From: Shewanella amazonensis SB2B
GTDB taxonomy: Bacteria > Pseudomonadota > Gammaproteobacteria > Enterobacterales > Shewanellaceae
Assembly (NCBI RefSeq): GCF_000015245.1
Contig: NC_008700.1
Location: 564,001 to 628,000, forward strand
DNA length: 64,000 bases
Direction: 5' to 3'
The position numbers and the translations under genes were made by a program. Under the pieces are notes generated by a model. It had not been told where the DNA came from. It saw only the letters and a list, made by a program, of their open reading frames with translations, and did not search any database. Positions 36,712 to 45,038 of this stretch are shown one piece after another (position 1 is the stretch's first letter; the number at the start of each line of letters is the position of its first letter).

Positions 36712-38559
36712 TTAAATAATCTGAGTGCCTTTGGTTTGCACCTTTTTAAACAGCGCCGAGTCCATATCCTTGGTCACGATAAAACTGGTCCAATCGGCCG
36801 GGAGTTGCCCAAAGCATTGTTCCAGCACCTTGTCTTTGCCGGTCCAGCCGCTCACCTTGATGGCAAGCACTACCACAGGGCTGTCACGGAAGTACTGCAC
36901 CGACTTTTGGCAAAGCCACACATCCTCCACCCTGTCTATCGCAATCAGCCGCGCGGCGAGTGCATCTATGGCCTCTTTGGGCAGGGTTGGTGCCATCAAG
37001 GGGTCTTTGGCGCCGACGGTGATGCGTTCCTGCCGGGCGCGCTCGGCTATCTCACCGTGGGCAACCAGTTTATCCAGCCACTCGTTGGCCTGATTGCCGT
37101 CGCCCTGATGCAGGTAGTAGCCATAGGCGCCCATGCAGGCATCGTTAACCAGTTCATCCTTGGCAAGGCAGGTCCGGAACAGTGGCAGACAACGTGGATT
37201 GCCTGCTTTGGCGTAGAGTTGTGCCAAACGCAAAGCCGTGTCGAGATCATGGGGTTTGGATGCCATGATGCCGTCGTAGAGTGCCACGACCCGTTCGGGG
37301 TCTCGCCGGAACTTATCCAAAAGGAACGCCAGTTCCTCTTTTTGATCCAGCGATAACTGATTGGGGTCCATCGGCTCAAGTTCCTTGAGTCTGGCCAATT
37401 GTTCCTGTGCCAGCTGGTACTGGAATTGCCACTCCTGGCCGTTATACATCAGCCAGTTATCATTGAATTCTTTAATGATCTTATGGGCCGACTTACCGAG
37501 CAACTGCCAGGCATTGTTTTCCCTGAGTTTCAGTACGTCTTCATCGAATGCGCCCAGCGCTTCTACTCTGTCTTTGGTGCAGGGGTGGGTATTGTGGGGC
37601 GAGGTGCGTTCGGCCATCACCTTTGCAAGTCGCAGCGGCAGGTCGCCAAATTCACCTGCATCTATAAACTGCTTGAAGGCGGTATAGGGCAGGGTATCAG
37701 GGGCGGGTTGCTCATAGGCACGGCGGTAATATTGTGGCCAGAAATCTTCATCTGTGATTTCGGCCAGCAGTGAGGTTTTGACCAATGCCGACTGAAAAGT
37801 GGCTGCCGAGGTCTGCTTGGCGGCAGACAAATCGGCTTCGTACTCGTTGAGTCTGGCCAGTGCGAATGAATAGGCCGAAAAGCGCGGCGCATACCAGCTG
37901 AAAAACTTGCGCATGGGGTAGGTAACCAGGGAGCCGGAGCTTTCGAAGCTGTGCATCATTTGCTCCCACATGGCGCGGGCCCGGTAAATCTTGCCGTTGA
38001 ATTTGGCGTGGTCGCCGCTCAGATGCCCAAGCTCGTGGGCCAATACCGCCTTGAGCTCTTCTTTGGACAGTGACATCAGCAGCTCAAGCCCTATTATAAG
38101 CGTGTTCTCGGTGGGGCCGCCCACAAACCAGCGGGGCGTTTGCGCCATGGCGGCGTTAAATTCCGGCGTGACAATGATGTTGTGCACTCTGGGCGTCTTT
38201 AGGCTTTTGGTCAGCTCATTGACCAGCCCAAACAGCAGGGGAGCCTCGGCGCGTCTGAGCCTATATCCCTCGGGTTTACCGGCCCCGAGAAAGAGTGCTC
38301 TTCCCAGCATCCAGCCGATAATCAGCAGCGGAATAATCAGCTTTTTCTTGAGTAATAACACCAGGAATACAGAGCTTGTGAACGCCAGTCCCACAGTGCC
38401 TGCCACCAGGCCGACAAAAAGCAGCAGCAATAACAGGATGACGCCGTAGGCCATCCAGACATAGAGGTTGAGTTTACGTTTGTAGCTTTGCTGGTCGCTG
38501 CTGAGGTCCTGTTGGGCCTTTAGCATCAGCTCGTCGAGTGTTCCCTGATTGAATTCCAT
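36712..38559 (-). CDS. Membrane-bound M48-family metalloprotease with TPR-like C-terminus
   Basis: 615 residues from ATG 38559 (the frame is open to 38592). Two transmembrane segments at about 32-60 and 62-92. M48 zinc site HELGH at 175-179 and third-ligand motif NEYEAD (E239). After about residue 330 comes an alpha-helical part with TPR-like pattern (DLDTALRLAQLYAKAGNP). Resembles large HtpX/BepA-like cytosol- or periplasm-facing proteases. Role unknown; possibly membrane protein quality control. Flanked on both sides by the same short terminator repeat. Confidence 0.85.
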   Translation of the reverse strand: MEFNQGTLDELMLKAQQDLSSDQQSYKRKLNLYVWMAYGVILLLLLLFVGLVAGTVGLAFTSSVFLVLLLKKKLIIPLLIIGWMLGRALFLGAGKPEGYRLRRAEAPLLFGLVNELTKSLKTPRVHNIIVTPEFNAAMAQTPRWFVGGPTENTLIIGLELLMSLSKEELKAVLAHELGHLSGDHAKFNGKIYRARAMWEQMMHSFESSGSLVTYPMRKFFSWYAPRFSAYSFALARLNEYEADLSAAKQTSAATFQSALVKTSLLAEITDEDFWPQYYRRAYEQPAPDTLPYTAFKQFIDAGEFGDLPLRLAKVMAERTSPHNTHPCTKDRVEALGAFDEDVLKLRENNAWQLLGKSAHKIIKEFNDNWLMYNGQEWQFQYQLAQEQLARLKELEPMDPNQLSLDQKEELAFLLDKFRRDPERVVALYDGIMASKPHDLDTALRLAQLYAKAGNPRCLPLFRTCLAKDELVNDACMGAYGYYLHQGDGNQANEWLDKLVAHGEIAERARQERITVGAKDPLMAPTLPKEAIDALAARLIAIDRVEDVWLCQKSVQYFRDSPVVVLAIKVSGWTGKDKVLEQCFGQLPADWTSFIVTKDMDSALFKKVQTKGTQII

Positions 38560-38719
38560 GGCTATGCCTTTATCTTGATCTTCCCTAAACAACTATGATG
38601 TTAAGTGGCTGCTTTGGCAACACTTTTATGCGCGTGGCTTGGTAGGAAGCCCGCTTGTACAGTGGAAAATAGCTCGGCTGTTGTCTCAGTGGCTTGGGCA
38701 GGCTTAAGGTTGTCAGCGA

Positions 38720-38750
38720 AATAAAAAACCCGACATCGGCCGGGGTTTCT
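38720..38750 (-). terminator. Terminator of purC, repeat copy
   Basis: On the minus strand: AACCCCGG, a short loop, TCGGGTT, then a T6 run. The core CCGGCCGATGTCGG is the same as at 36513-36536. It lies 40 bases after the purC stop. Confidence 0.65.
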
Positions 38751-38789
38751 TGCGAGAAATTAAGCGCGCCGTTTCAGAGCGCGTAAGCC

Positions 38790-39893
38790 TTAATCCACCA
38801 AAGCGTACTGCTCTTTGAGGATGGCGATGATTTCCGCCTTGGGATTGTCGGACAGCTCAATCTTGCGGCCGGTGACCTTCTCGGCGATACCTGTGTAGGT
38901 GCGGGATACGTTCATCATGGCATCCAGCGGCAGGGCGTTGTCGCGGGCCAGGGCTTCACGCTCAGGCATCCGGTCTTTGTTGAGCAGGATGTCCGGATCC
39001 GGGAAGTGGTTCAGCAGGAACTGGCGGAAACCTTCTTTGGAGTTTTCCACAATCTTGCCGTCGCGGTAGGCGGCGCCGTCCCAAATACGGGAAGAATCCG
39101 GTGTGCCCACTTCATCCATGTAAATCAGCTTGGAATTACCGTTGCTGTCGGTGACATAGCCAAACTCAAACTTGGTATCCACAAACACCTGGTCAAGCTT
39201 TGCCAGCGCCTCGGAAATCACCCCAAAGCCTTCTTTCAAAAGCTTTTCATAGAGGTCGATATCTTCTTTCTTTTCAAAACCAAAGGCTTCGAAGTTAGCT
39301 TCGATATCGGCGCGGCTGATGTTTACGTCATCCTGTTCTGGCACGCCGGGAATACCGGTGAGGATGCCCTTGGTGGACGGTGTGATCAAAAGCTCAGGCA
39401 GTTTCTGATCCTTCTGCAGCCCCTCAGGCAATGTGATACCGCAGAACACCCGCTCACCTTTTTGGTAGGCGCGCCACATGGAGCCTGTGATGTACTGGCG
39501 AATAATGGCTTCCACTTTAATGGGTCGGGCCTTTTGCACAATCCACACAAAAGGATGGGGGATGTCGAGGATATGACTGTCTGCCAGGCCGTTTTCTTTA
39601 AACAGACCAAACCAGTGGTTGGAGATGGCATTGAGGGCCGCACCCTTACCGGGAATACCACGCAGATCGCCTTCACCGTGGAAGATGCAATCGAAGGCGG
39701 AGATACGGTCAGAGATCACCATGATGGCCAGCGGCGTGTCGGCAGGCACATCGTAGCCGCGTTCACGGATAAGGCGGGCGCTGTCGGCCTCGGTCAGCCA
39801 ATAAACGCTGCGAACCTTACCGCTGTGCACGGGTTTGTCGGTACGGATAGGCAGGTCGTTGTTCACGGCCAGTACGGAATCAGCAAGACTCAT
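38790..39893 (-). CDS. purC: SAICAR synthetase PurC, long form
   Basis: 367 residues, the longer form found in Vibrio/Shewanella rather than the 237-residue E. coli type. Motifs: SGKVRSVYWL (N-terminal nucleotide loop), ISDRISAFDCIF, PIKVEAIIRQYITGSMW and the KFEFGYV block. Ligates Asp to CAIR with ATP in purine synthesis. Single gene; the 298 bases upstream show no complete PurR palindrome by eye. Confidence 0.95.
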   Translation of the reverse strand: MSLADSVLAVNNDLPIRTDKPVHSGKVRSVYWLTEADSARLIRERGYDVPADTPLAIMVISDRISAFDCIFHGEGDLRGIPGKGAALNAISNHWFGLFKENGLADSHILDIPHPFVWIVQKARPIKVEAIIRQYITGSMWRAYQKGERVFCGITLPEGLQKDQKLPELLITPSTKGILTGIPGVPEQDDVNISRADIEANFEAFGFEKKEDIDLYEKLLKEGFGVISEALAKLDQVFVDTKFEFGYVTDSNGNSKLIYMDEVGTPDSSRIWDGAAYRDGKIVENSKEGFRQFLLNHFPDPDILLNKDRMPEREALARDNALPLDAMMNVSRTYTGIAEKVTGRKIELSDNPKAEIIAILKEQYALVD

Positions 39894-40162
39894 GACGAGT
39901 ATTCCTCTGAATGTGTGGGGTAAGGGTTAAATCGGGCAGGCTTATTGTGGTTTGTGCCTGTTTCCCGGGGTATTGGGTGTTGCAGCGCATGATACAAGGC
40001 CACATTTGGCGAAATGCGTTTGGTATCCAGACTGTGATTGGGATGGCTCACTGACTATCTGCCCACTGCAAAAGATGGGGTATTTTACAACGATTGGGAA
40101 AATTTGCCATGGCGGTGGTAGCCCATACCGCTAAAAGACTGTTCGCGCTGTTAAATAGCAAA

Positions 40163-40183
40163 AGGCCCGCATGGGGCGGGCCT
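40163..40183 (-). terminator. Terminator of putP
   Basis: Eight-bp GC stem (40163-40170 with 40176-40183), loop of five, followed on the minus strand by TTTTGC. Just after the putP stop. Confidence 0.75.
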
Positions 40184-40191
40184 GTGTGGGA

Positions 40192-41688
40192 TCAGCTGAC
40201 TTGTTTCAGCCTATCCCGGCTGAGCTTGAAGGCTTTCTGAGTCGATTTACAGGGGGCCTGGTCTGCATAACTCACCAGTACTATGGCGAGAGTGCTTACG
40301 ATAAACCCGGGCACAATCTCATAAATGAGACTGGATAAGGGTAAGCCGTTTTCGAGCAGTGGAACCTGGCTCCACACCAACACAGTGCCTGCGCCACAGA
40401 GTATGCCTGCTACTGCGCCGCTGTGGGTCATGCGGGGCCAGAATAAACTCAGGAGTACGAGGGGGCCGAAGGCGGCGCCAAAACCGGCCCAGGCATTGCT
40501 CACCAGCGAGAGGATGCTGGCGTTATTGTCCAGCGCCAGCAGCGTTGCCACCGCCGCCACGGCCAGCACACCGATACGTCCCGCCGTAACCGTGGCTTTC
40601 TGGTCCATCTCTTTGTGAAACAGGGCGCGGTACACATCCTCCGACAGAGAGCTTGATGACACCAGTAACTGCGAGGAAATGGTGCTCATGATGGCCGCCA
40701 GAATGGCTGCCAGCAGGAACCCACTGATGAGCGGATGAAACAGGATTTCAGCGAACAAAATGAAGATGGTCTCGCCATCGTCCAGTCCCGGCTTGAATTT
40801 ATTCACGTAAGCCACGCCGATAAGTCCGGTTGCCAGCGCGCCTAATATGGTGACCAACATCCAGCTCATGCCGATATTGCGGGCAACAGCAATGTCCTTC
40901 ACCGACCGAATTGCCATAAATCGCACAATAATATGCGGTTGCCCAAAGTAACCCAGCCCCCATGCGAGGCTTGAGACTATCGCCAGAATCCCCATGTGCT
41001 CAAAAGAGTCGGCCAATGGGGTAATGCTGCGGCTGGCCTGCGCCAGCATGTCGGTACTGCTGTTGAATTCCTGAAGCGCAACCAACGGCACCAACACCAG
41101 TGCAAGAAACATGATACAGCCCTGAACAAAGTCAGTCAGGCTGACCGCCAGGAATCCGCCGAGCAGGGTGTATGCCACCACCACAGACACAGTCAGCAAC
41201 AAGCCGGTTTGATAGCCCAGTCCAAAAGCCGACTCAAAAAACTTACCCCCGGCGACCAGTCCGGCTGAGGTATACAGGGTGAAAAACAGGATAATCACCG
41301 CCGCTGAAATCATCCGCACCGAGCCGTTGTCTTTATTGAAGCGCTTGCTGAAAAAGTCTGGCAGTGTCAGGGCGTCATCAGCTGCTTCAGTAAACACTCT
41401 GAGTCTGGGTGCAACCAGCAGATAATTGAGCAGCGCCCCCAGCAGCAGGCCAGCGGCAATCCACAGAGCATCATAGCCCATGGTAAACATGGCGCCGGGC
41501 AGCCCCATCAGCATCCAGCCGCTCATATCGGATGCACCGGCAGACAGGGCGGTGACGTGCGGGCTGACCTGACGCCCGCCAAGCATATAACCCGCAAGAT
41601 CGTCGGTGGAATTACGATAGGCAAACAGCCCTATTGCCAACATGGCAATAAAGTAGAGTGCCAGCGAAATATAGCTGGAGTATTCCAT
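40192..41688 (-). CDS. putP: Sodium/proline symporter PutP
   Basis: 498 residues, about 13 transmembrane helices. Family motifs AGASDMSGWMLMGLPGA (about 51-67) and GYFGQPHIIVRFMA (about 243-256), both of which match PutP including the Asp55/Ser57 sodium site region. Imports proline with sodium. No putA nearby. Upstream is an AT-rich 600-base gap that should hold its promoter. Confidence 0.93.
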   Translation of the reverse strand: MEYSSYISLALYFIAMLAIGLFAYRNSTDDLAGYMLGGRQVSPHVTALSAGASDMSGWMLMGLPGAMFTMGYDALWIAAGLLLGALLNYLLVAPRLRVFTEAADDALTLPDFFSKRFNKDNGSVRMISAAVIILFFTLYTSAGLVAGGKFFESAFGLGYQTGLLLTVSVVVAYTLLGGFLAVSLTDFVQGCIMFLALVLVPLVALQEFNSSTDMLAQASRSITPLADSFEHMGILAIVSSLAWGLGYFGQPHIIVRFMAIRSVKDIAVARNIGMSWMLVTILGALATGLIGVAYVNKFKPGLDDGETIFILFAEILFHPLISGFLLAAILAAIMSTISSQLLVSSSSLSEDVYRALFHKEMDQKATVTAGRIGVLAVAAVATLLALDNNASILSLVSNAWAGFGAAFGPLVLLSLFWPRMTHSGAVAGILCGAGTVLVWSQVPLLENGLPLSSLIYEIVPGFIVSTLAIVLVSYADQAPCKSTQKAFKLSRDRLKQVS

Positions 41689-42339
41689 TTAAAAATTACC
41701 TGATTTTTGTAGGAAGTATATTTTTGATATTGGCTGATAGCCAAGGAAATATATAACTTGAGAGAATTAGCCAAAAGCAGGCTAATTGAACTGAGTAAAT
41801 AAGCTTATTTTTAATAGCGGTAGTATCCAATAACACTTTCGTGTCTGGATCCTGTGAGTTAGAGGATGACATGATATTTTCCTTTTAACTACTTGATTGT
41901 TATCTTGGAAAAAATCATTTGAAAGCCAACTAAGTCAACATTTTCATGTTGTATTTTTTAGCATTCGAATGAATTTGACCGGGCTATTATGTAAATTATC
42001 AGCTGAATTTTCAAGGCGAGTTGAAGATGTGGTCTATTTCTGTGGTGATTATGGTGATGGCCAATTATTAATATTTTCCCATAGGGCAACAACTTACGGT
42101 GAAATAATTTTTTAGAAATTTTCTTATGAAATTTTAATAAAATCCGTGGTTATTTAGCAGTCTGGGAGGAATATTTGCTCATCAGACAAGTTAATTCTGA
42201 TTGGTTGATACTGATACAGGAGTGTCTGTCCAGGTATGTGTGGACAATTACGCGGGGGCACGGCCTGACATAAAAGTGTAATTTTACACATATGGAATTT
42301 CATATATGATGGTGACCATACATGCCAGAGGAGGCGGCG
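41689..42339. other. AT-rich gene-poor region between putP and arsR
   Basis: About 650 bases, clearly more AT-rich than the surrounding genes. The longest frame (41897-42115, TTG start, 72 codons) has no ribosome site and no family resemblance. The right end carries two palindromes before arsR. It could be a remnant of transferred DNA or a large putP regulatory region; nothing in it decides. Confidence 0.55.
42276..42304. promoter_or_regulatory. Two palindromes before arsR, candidate ArsR operator
   Basis: GTGTAA-TT-TTACAC (42276-42289, perfect) and TATGGAA/TTTCATA (42291-42304, one mismatch) lie 36-64 bases before the arsR start. ArsR-family proteins bind such AT-rich dyads and repress their own operon. 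Confidence 0.55.
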
Positions 42340-42675
42340 ATGGACGTAGTGAGCTTTTTCAAAGCGCTGGCCGATGATACCCGGCTTAGAATCCTTATGC
42401 TGATTGTGGGGGAAACCGAGCTTTGTGTCTGTGAGCTGACGGAGGCGCTTAATCTCAGTCAGCCCAAGATCTCACGCCATTTACGTCTTTTAAAAGACGC
42501 AGGCTTGCTGACAGACAGGCGTCAGGGGCAGTGGGTGTACTACCGCCAGGCCGAGGACTTGCCACTGTGGTGTGCCGGGCAACTGGCACATTTGGCACAG
42601 AAAGGACCAGACTGGCTGGCCGATGAAAAACAACGCTTGACGACCATGGGTTGCAGACCCGGACGCTGCTGTTAA
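42340..42675 (+). CDS. arsR: ArsR-family metalloregulator
   Basis: 111 residues from ATG 42340, with GAGGAGG upstream (the frame is open to 42322). Winged helix with ELCVCELTEAL (27-37), the ELCVCDL metal box, Cys29 and Cys31, and recognition helix LNLSQPKISRHLRLLKDAG. The tail CRPGRCC (105-111) adds three Cys. The As(III)-sensing repressor of the module arsR-gapdh-arsJ. Two palindromes in front fit autoregulation. Stop is 29 bases before the dehydrogenase. Confidence 0.92.
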   Translation: MDVVSFFKALADDTRLRILMLIVGETELCVCELTEALNLSQPKISRHLRLLKDAGLLTDRRQGQWVYYRQAEDLPLWCAGQLAHLAQKGPDWLADEKQRLTTMGCRPGRCC

Positions 42676-42704
42676 TGGCGTGTCTGACAGGAAAAGAGGG
42701 CAAG

Positions 42705-43718
42705 ATGAGTAAGATTAAAGTAGGTATCAACGGTTTTGGCCGCATGGGGCGCCTCACGCTACGCTCAGCCTGGGGCAATGATGCGTTTGAATTTGTACAT
42801 ATCAATGACCCCGCGGGGGATGCGACCTCGCTGGCGCACCTGTTGGAATTTGATTCTGTGCATGGCCGCTGGCAGCATCCGGTGGCGAGCGATGGCTGCA
42901 ATATTCTGATTGGTGACAAGCGAATCAGCACCAGTATGAACAAGACCATTGAAGACACCGATTGGTCGGGCTGTGATCTGGTGATTGAAGCCTCCGGCAA
43001 GATGAAAACCAAGGCAGTGCTCCAAGCCTATCTTGCTCAGGGCGTTAAGCGGGTCGTGGTGACGGCACCTGTGAAGGAAGAAGGCGTGCTTAACGTGGTG
43101 ATGGGGATTAACCACGAACTGTATAACCCGGATGTGCACCCGATAGTTACTGCGGCTTCCTGCACCACCAACTGCCTGGCACCCGTGGTCAAGGTTATCC
43201 ATGAAGGCCTGGGTATCAAGCATGGCTCCATGACCACCATTCATGACATCACCAACACCCAAACCATCCTGGATGCGCCTCACAAGGATCTGCGACGCGC
43301 CCGTGCCTGTGGTATGAGCCTTATTCCCACGACCACAGGCAGCGCCACCGCCATTACCCATATTTTCCCCGAGCTCAAGGGGCGTCTGAACGGCCACGCA
43401 GTGAGGGTGCCGCTGGCCAATGCCTCGCTGACCGACTGCGTGTTTGAGGTGGAGCGCCCCACCACTGAGGTGGAGGTGAATGCACTGCTCAAGGCCGCCG
43501 CAGAAGGCGAACTCAAGGGTATTTTGGGATTTGAAGAGCGACCACTGGTGTCCATTGATTACCGCACAGATCCTCGCTCCAGCATCATAGATGCCCTGTC
43601 CACCATGGTGGTGAACGGCACCCAGGTAAAGCTATATTGCTGGTACGATAACGAATGGGGTTATGCCAACCGGGTAGCGGAACTGGCGCTGATGGTGGGC
43701 CGGATGGATAAGGCTTGA
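42705..43718 (+). CDS. ArsJ-associated glyceraldehyde-3-phosphate dehydrogenase
   Basis: 337 residues from ATG 42705. GAPDH fold: NAD loop GINGFGRMGR (8-17) and catalytic ASCTTNCLAP with Cys153. In ars operons this enzyme uses arsenate in place of phosphate to form unstable 1-arseno-3-phosphoglycerate, which ArsJ exports. Its place between arsR and arsJ (four bases before arsJ) identifies this role. It is not the housekeeping gapA by context. Confidence 0.93.
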   Translation: MSKIKVGINGFGRMGRLTLRSAWGNDAFEFVHINDPAGDATSLAHLLEFDSVHGRWQHPVASDGCNILIGDKRISTSMNKTIEDTDWSGCDLVIEASGKMKTKAVLQAYLAQGVKRVVVTAPVKEEGVLNVVMGINHELYNPDVHPIVTAASCTTNCLAPVVKVIHEGLGIKHGSMTTIHDITNTQTILDAPHKDLRRARACGMSLIPTTTGSATAITHIFPELKGRLNGHAVRVPLANASLTDCVFEVERPTTEVEVNALLKAAAEGELKGILGFEERPLVSIDYRTDPRSSIIDALSTMVVNGTQVKLYCWYDNEWGYANRVAELALMVGRMDKA

Positions 43719-43722
43719 ACTC

Positions 43723-44934
43723 ATGTTTGCCAGACGCCATGAACTGACGCCCGGGCAGCGCCAATACCTGTTGGTGACTGCCAACTATTGGGCGTTTACC
43801 CTCACCGATGGTGCGCTGCGAATGCTGGTGGTGCTGTATTTCCATCAGCTCGGCTACGCGCCGCTGGCGATTGCCATGCTGTTCCTGTTCTATGAGTTTT
43901 TTGGGGTGGTGACCAATCTCGTTGGCGGCTGGCTTGGTGCCCGCATTGGCCTGAACCGCACCATGAATTTGGGCATGGGGCTGCAAATTCTTGCGCTGGG
44001 TATGTTGCTGGTGCCCTCTGCCTGGCTCACAGTGCCCTGGGTGATGGCTGCCCAGGCATTGTCGGGTATTGCAAAAGATCTCAATAAGATGAGTGCCAAA
44101 AGTGCCATCAAGACCCTGGTGCCCAAAGAAGGTGCGGACGACAAACTATTCAAATATATAGCGCTGCTCACCGGTTCGAAAAATGCCCTGAAAGGGGTGG
44201 GCTTCTTTGTGGGTGGTGCGCTCTTGTCGCTGCTTGGATTAACCGGCGCCGTGGCTATTTTACTTGGGCTGCTGGCGTTGATTTGGTTCGATAGTCTCAG
44301 TGGCCTCAAACAGGAGCTCGGTAAAGCCAAAAACAAACCCAAGTTTAAAGATATCTTCTCGAAGAGTCGCAATATCAACATCTTATCGGCGGCGAGGCTA
44401 TTTTTGTTTGCCGCGCGGGATGTGTGGTTTGTGGTGGCGCTGCCTGTGTATCTGGCGGTGCAGTTTGGCTGGGATCACTGGCAGGTGGGCAGCTTCCTTG
44501 CCGCATGGATCATTGGCTATGGGCTGGTACAAACTTTGGCGCCGCGTATCACCCGACGGTCGGGGCGCACGCCGGGTGGCTTTGAGGCGGCACTCTGGGT
44601 CAGTTTGCTTATGTTCACCCCAGCCATTATCGCTCTGGGGCTGGATTGGGGGCTTTATTGGCTGCTTGCAGGGCTACTGATTTTTGGCGTCCTGTTTGCC
44701 ATTAATTCATCACTGCACAGTTTTTTGATTGTGCATTATGCCGATGAAGACGGGGTTTCACTGGACGTGGGATTCTATTACATGGCCAATGCCGCCGGCC
44801 GCCTCATGGGAACCCTCTTATCGGGAGCCGTCTTCCAGTTTTATGGTCTGGAAGCCTGTTTATGGGCCAGTGCGCTGATGTTGGGTGTTACCGCTTTCAT
44901 CAGTTTAAGACTACCTGGCAATAGCGTTGGCTAA
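43723..44934 (+). CDS. arsJ: Organoarsenical efflux permease ArsJ
   Basis: 403 residues, MFS-type with about 11-12 helices. Conserved ArsJ segments are seen: LVTANYWAFTLTDGALRMLVV at the start, GIAKDLNKMSAKSAIKTLVP near 123, and DVGFYYMANAAGRLMGTLLSG near the end. Extrudes 1-arseno-3-phosphoglycerate, which falls apart outside the cell to arsenate. With the dehydrogenase it gives arsenate resistance without reduction to arsenite. No arsB, arsC or acr3 is in the window. Confidence 0.94.
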   Translation: MFARRHELTPGQRQYLLVTANYWAFTLTDGALRMLVVLYFHQLGYAPLAIAMLFLFYEFFGVVTNLVGGWLGARIGLNRTMNLGMGLQILALGMLLVPSAWLTVPWVMAAQALSGIAKDLNKMSAKSAIKTLVPKEGADDKLFKYIALLTGSKNALKGVGFFVGGALLSLLGLTGAVAILLGLLALIWFDSLSGLKQELGKAKNKPKFKDIFSKSRNINILSAARLFLFAARDVWFVVALPVYLAVQFGWDHWQVGSFLAAWIIGYGLVQTLAPRITRRSGRTPGGFEAALWVSLLMFTPAIIALGLDWGLYWLLAGLLIFGVLFAINSSLHSFLIVHYADEDGVSLDVGFYYMANAAGRLMGTLLSGAVFQFYGLEACLWASALMLGVTAFISLRLPGNSVG

Positions 44935-45038
44935 CATTATCGGGTATTAATTGCTGCTACACTTGAACCAAGTCTTTAATGCAGGAGCCTGGATGGAACG
45001 GTCAGTGCGAGTTGCTGTTAATTGCGGGGGGGCTTATC

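Noticed and set aside
39894..40191. GCGTTTGG-type half site before purC as PurR box
   Set aside because: Only half of the palindrome is present; not enough to call an operator.
41897..42115. 72-codon frame in the AT-rich gap
   Set aside because: TTG start without Shine-Dalgarno, no recognisable domain, only one of several chance frames in AT-rich DNA.
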